From: Epiperipatus broadwayi
Lineage: Eukaryota > Onychophora > Udeonychophora > Euonychophora > Peripatidae
Direction of reading: 5' to 3'
Assembly (NCBI GenBank): GCA_028023455.1
Contig: JAQFVV010006199.1
Coordinates: forward strand, 4,788,972-4,852,971
DNA length: 64,000 nt
In this document: positions 62,605 to 64,000 of the stretch, piece after piece
How positions within the stretch are numbered: position 1 is the stretch's first letter
Layout of the letters: every line of letters starts with the position of its first letter
Program-made: the position numbers and the translations under genes
The notes under the pieces: model-generated
The model's database searches: none
Told to the model about the DNA's origin: nothing
Seen by the model: the letters and a program-made list of their open reading frames with translations, nothing else

Positions 62605-62840
62605 TTTAAGTAAAAACTTTAATTAAAACTTCCTTCCTAAGACTAAAACAATATTATATTTCCAACCCTTTAATTATTTTTGGACAATTAACAGTTGCAT
62701 CTTCCATCTTGAATTTATAAAATATACAGTTTAATAGAAAAAACAATTTTAAAAAAAGTTTTATAAATGACATATGATAAAAATGTTTATAAAACTAATA
62801 TTTTGTTAGTATTTTTGCTCCTATAATATATATATATATA
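62605..62840 (+). repeat. Dispersed AT-rich repeat, copy 2 of 2
   Basis: The counterpart of 34265-34500. AACTTTAATTAAAACTT, CCCTTTAATTATTTTTGGAC, GTTGCATCTTCCATCTTGAA and AATGACATATGATAAA are in the same order. It ends in a TA run, next to the hairpin at 62846. Confidence 0.55.
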
Positions 62841-62845
62841 TATAT

Positions 62846-62871
62846 TGTAACGAGCATAGACGTTCGTTACA
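62846..62871. repeat. Hairpin TGTAACGA/TCGTTACA after a TA run
   Basis: An 8-bp inverted repeat with a 10-base loop directly after a TA microsatellite, as at 761-779. It may mark one end of a mobile element whose other end is not visible. Confidence 0.6.
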
Positions 62872-63640
62872 TTGTTGTTGTTTTTTAAATTTATTAAACA
62901 TGAAAGTAAATTAAAAAGTTCGCATTTAAAAATTTTCTTTAAGAATTAAAAATTGAAATTAAATATCATCTTAAACTCTTATATATTAAATCGCACAGAT
63001 AATGAAAAATTATTAAAATAAAACTTTATTAAAGAAAAAGTATTTTAAAACTAAATTTTAAAAAGATTTGGAGATGAAATTATATCTTTAAATTTATCTT
63101 TAAATATATTTTTGATTTGGAAAACAGGTTAATTAAGCAGAAATGGAAATGATTGTTAATTAGTTAAATGTAAACCAGCCTTCGGCATTTAAATGTAAAA
63201 CACCGGTCAGATAAGAAAACAATAAAAACTGTTAGCAAATAAGAAGAAATCCCTATGGAATCGGACCGCAGCGAAAGGACCATCGCGATCGGTGACGAAT
63301 GTAAATTCAATCCTTCACATTAATATAAAAGGAAAATTTGGAAATTATTAATCAGTGACTGGATATGATATATATATATATATAGGGGGGGGGGTATATA
63401 TATATATATATATATGTTTGTATGTTAATTTGTGGTAGTGGATTATTTTTCTTTTATATATACTTTCTTATATTATATTATTTACTTACTAATTACTATA
63501 TTTAGATGAGAATAAAATTAAAAAAAAAAAAAAAAAAATTAATTTTTGGGTGGGGGATATATATCTGAGCCACACATATATTTTTAATGTGAAGAAAAGA
63601 ATTAATAAAAAAGAATTAATAATAATAAATATTGAAAAGT
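62872..63640. other. AT-rich DNA with one CpG-rich patch and a G run
   Basis: At about 63251-63300 a patch contains several CpG sites and the palindrome ATCGCGAT, which stands out from the AT-rich surroundings. At about 63362-63415 (TA)n, ten G residues and (TA)n follow each other. A 15-17-base A run lies near 63520. No exon was seen. Confidence 0.45.
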
Positions 63641-63654
63641 TAAACTTTATAAAT

Positions 63655-63745
63655 TTTAGGATGCCATCTCATATATATATATATATATAATGCTATATAT
63701 ATTATAGGATGCCATCTCATATATATATATATTATAATGCTTGGG
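63655..63745 (+). repeat. Two-copy tandem repeat, about 48-bp period
   Basis: TAGGATGCCATCTCATATAT occurs at 63657 and again at about 63705, each followed by a TA run and AATGCT. Confidence 0.75.
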
Positions 63746-64000
63746 GTAGGTGGAGTCTTACCATATCTGCTGTACAAGGGTGCCACCAGGCTATTGAAAC
63801 CTGGAAAATTTATATAATAGGCAGACATGCAAGTTAAATATCCAACCTTTATTTTATTGACCATTAGCCCCTGCCACTAGTTCATGTAGTAGCAGAGGTT
63901 TAAACATATTTATTAAACTATACTTTTAATAAAGATTAAAAAAATAAACTAGATCACTGCCAGTACTAATAACACAAAATATTTTATTTATGTATATATA
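63746..64000. other. Unassigned end of window
   Basis: Sequence at 63735-63900 is somewhat less AT-rich. No gene was recognised before the window ends. Confidence 0.4.

Overview
The window looks like AT-rich, gene-poor animal DNA, most likely from a mollusc and possibly a cephalopod. Reasons: single-exon coding pieces bounded by splice signals, metazoan-type non-LTR retrotransposons, Penelope-like elements, tRNA-derived repeats, many microsatellites and a CYP2-like cytochrome P450 exon. The species call is inference from repeat content; no sequence search was run. There are no bacterial operons, CRISPR arrays or rRNA genes.

Host coding sequence is sparse. One 3'-terminal exon with a poly(A) signal lies on the + strand at 9684-9992 (product not recognised). 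The last exon of a cytochrome P450 lies on the - strand at 58075-58256. Most of the rest is probably intron or intergenic DNA filled with mobile elements.

Layout: 1-9.6 kb is AT-rich with a (TTA)n tract, an unassigned exon-like block (1.26-1.9 kb), a 620-bp inverted repeat (3.76-4.38 kb) and a (TA)n tract. A 865-bp element with terminal inverted repeats and TA flanks sits at 10.2-11.07 kb. A decayed two-ORF LINE fills 11.9-18.5 kb and abuts a 274-bp near-perfect hairpin. From 19 to 29.6 kb there is almost nothing but AT-rich DNA and dispersed repeats. A foldback element is at 29.6-30.0 kb, with relatives in a tandem array of ~440-bp units at 39.9-41.75 kb and at 59.0-59.3 kb. An RTE-type LINE with several breaks is at 35.6-38.9 kb (+), a 5'-truncated relative at 31.5 kb (-) and a badly decayed relative at 43.4-45.8 kb (-), the last interrupted by a tRNA-Gly-like insertion. 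Two Penelope-like fragments with GIY-YIG remnants, each bracketed by its own inverted repeat, lie at 51.0-52.1 kb and 53.8-54.4 kb. A third LINE remnant (- strand, ORF1 plus the start of ORF2) is at 55.36-57.33 kb, next to a 240-bp (CTA)n tract and the P450 exon.

I found no intact autonomous element and no multi-gene system. The most unusual structure is the foldback-derived tandem array, whose unit carries a CTGATGA...GAAAC hammerhead-like core. Its cleavage-site side does not fit the hammerhead rule cleanly, so a ribozyme there is only a hypothesis. Another recurring theme is inverted repetition at about ten loci, any of which would give long double-stranded RNA if transcribed.
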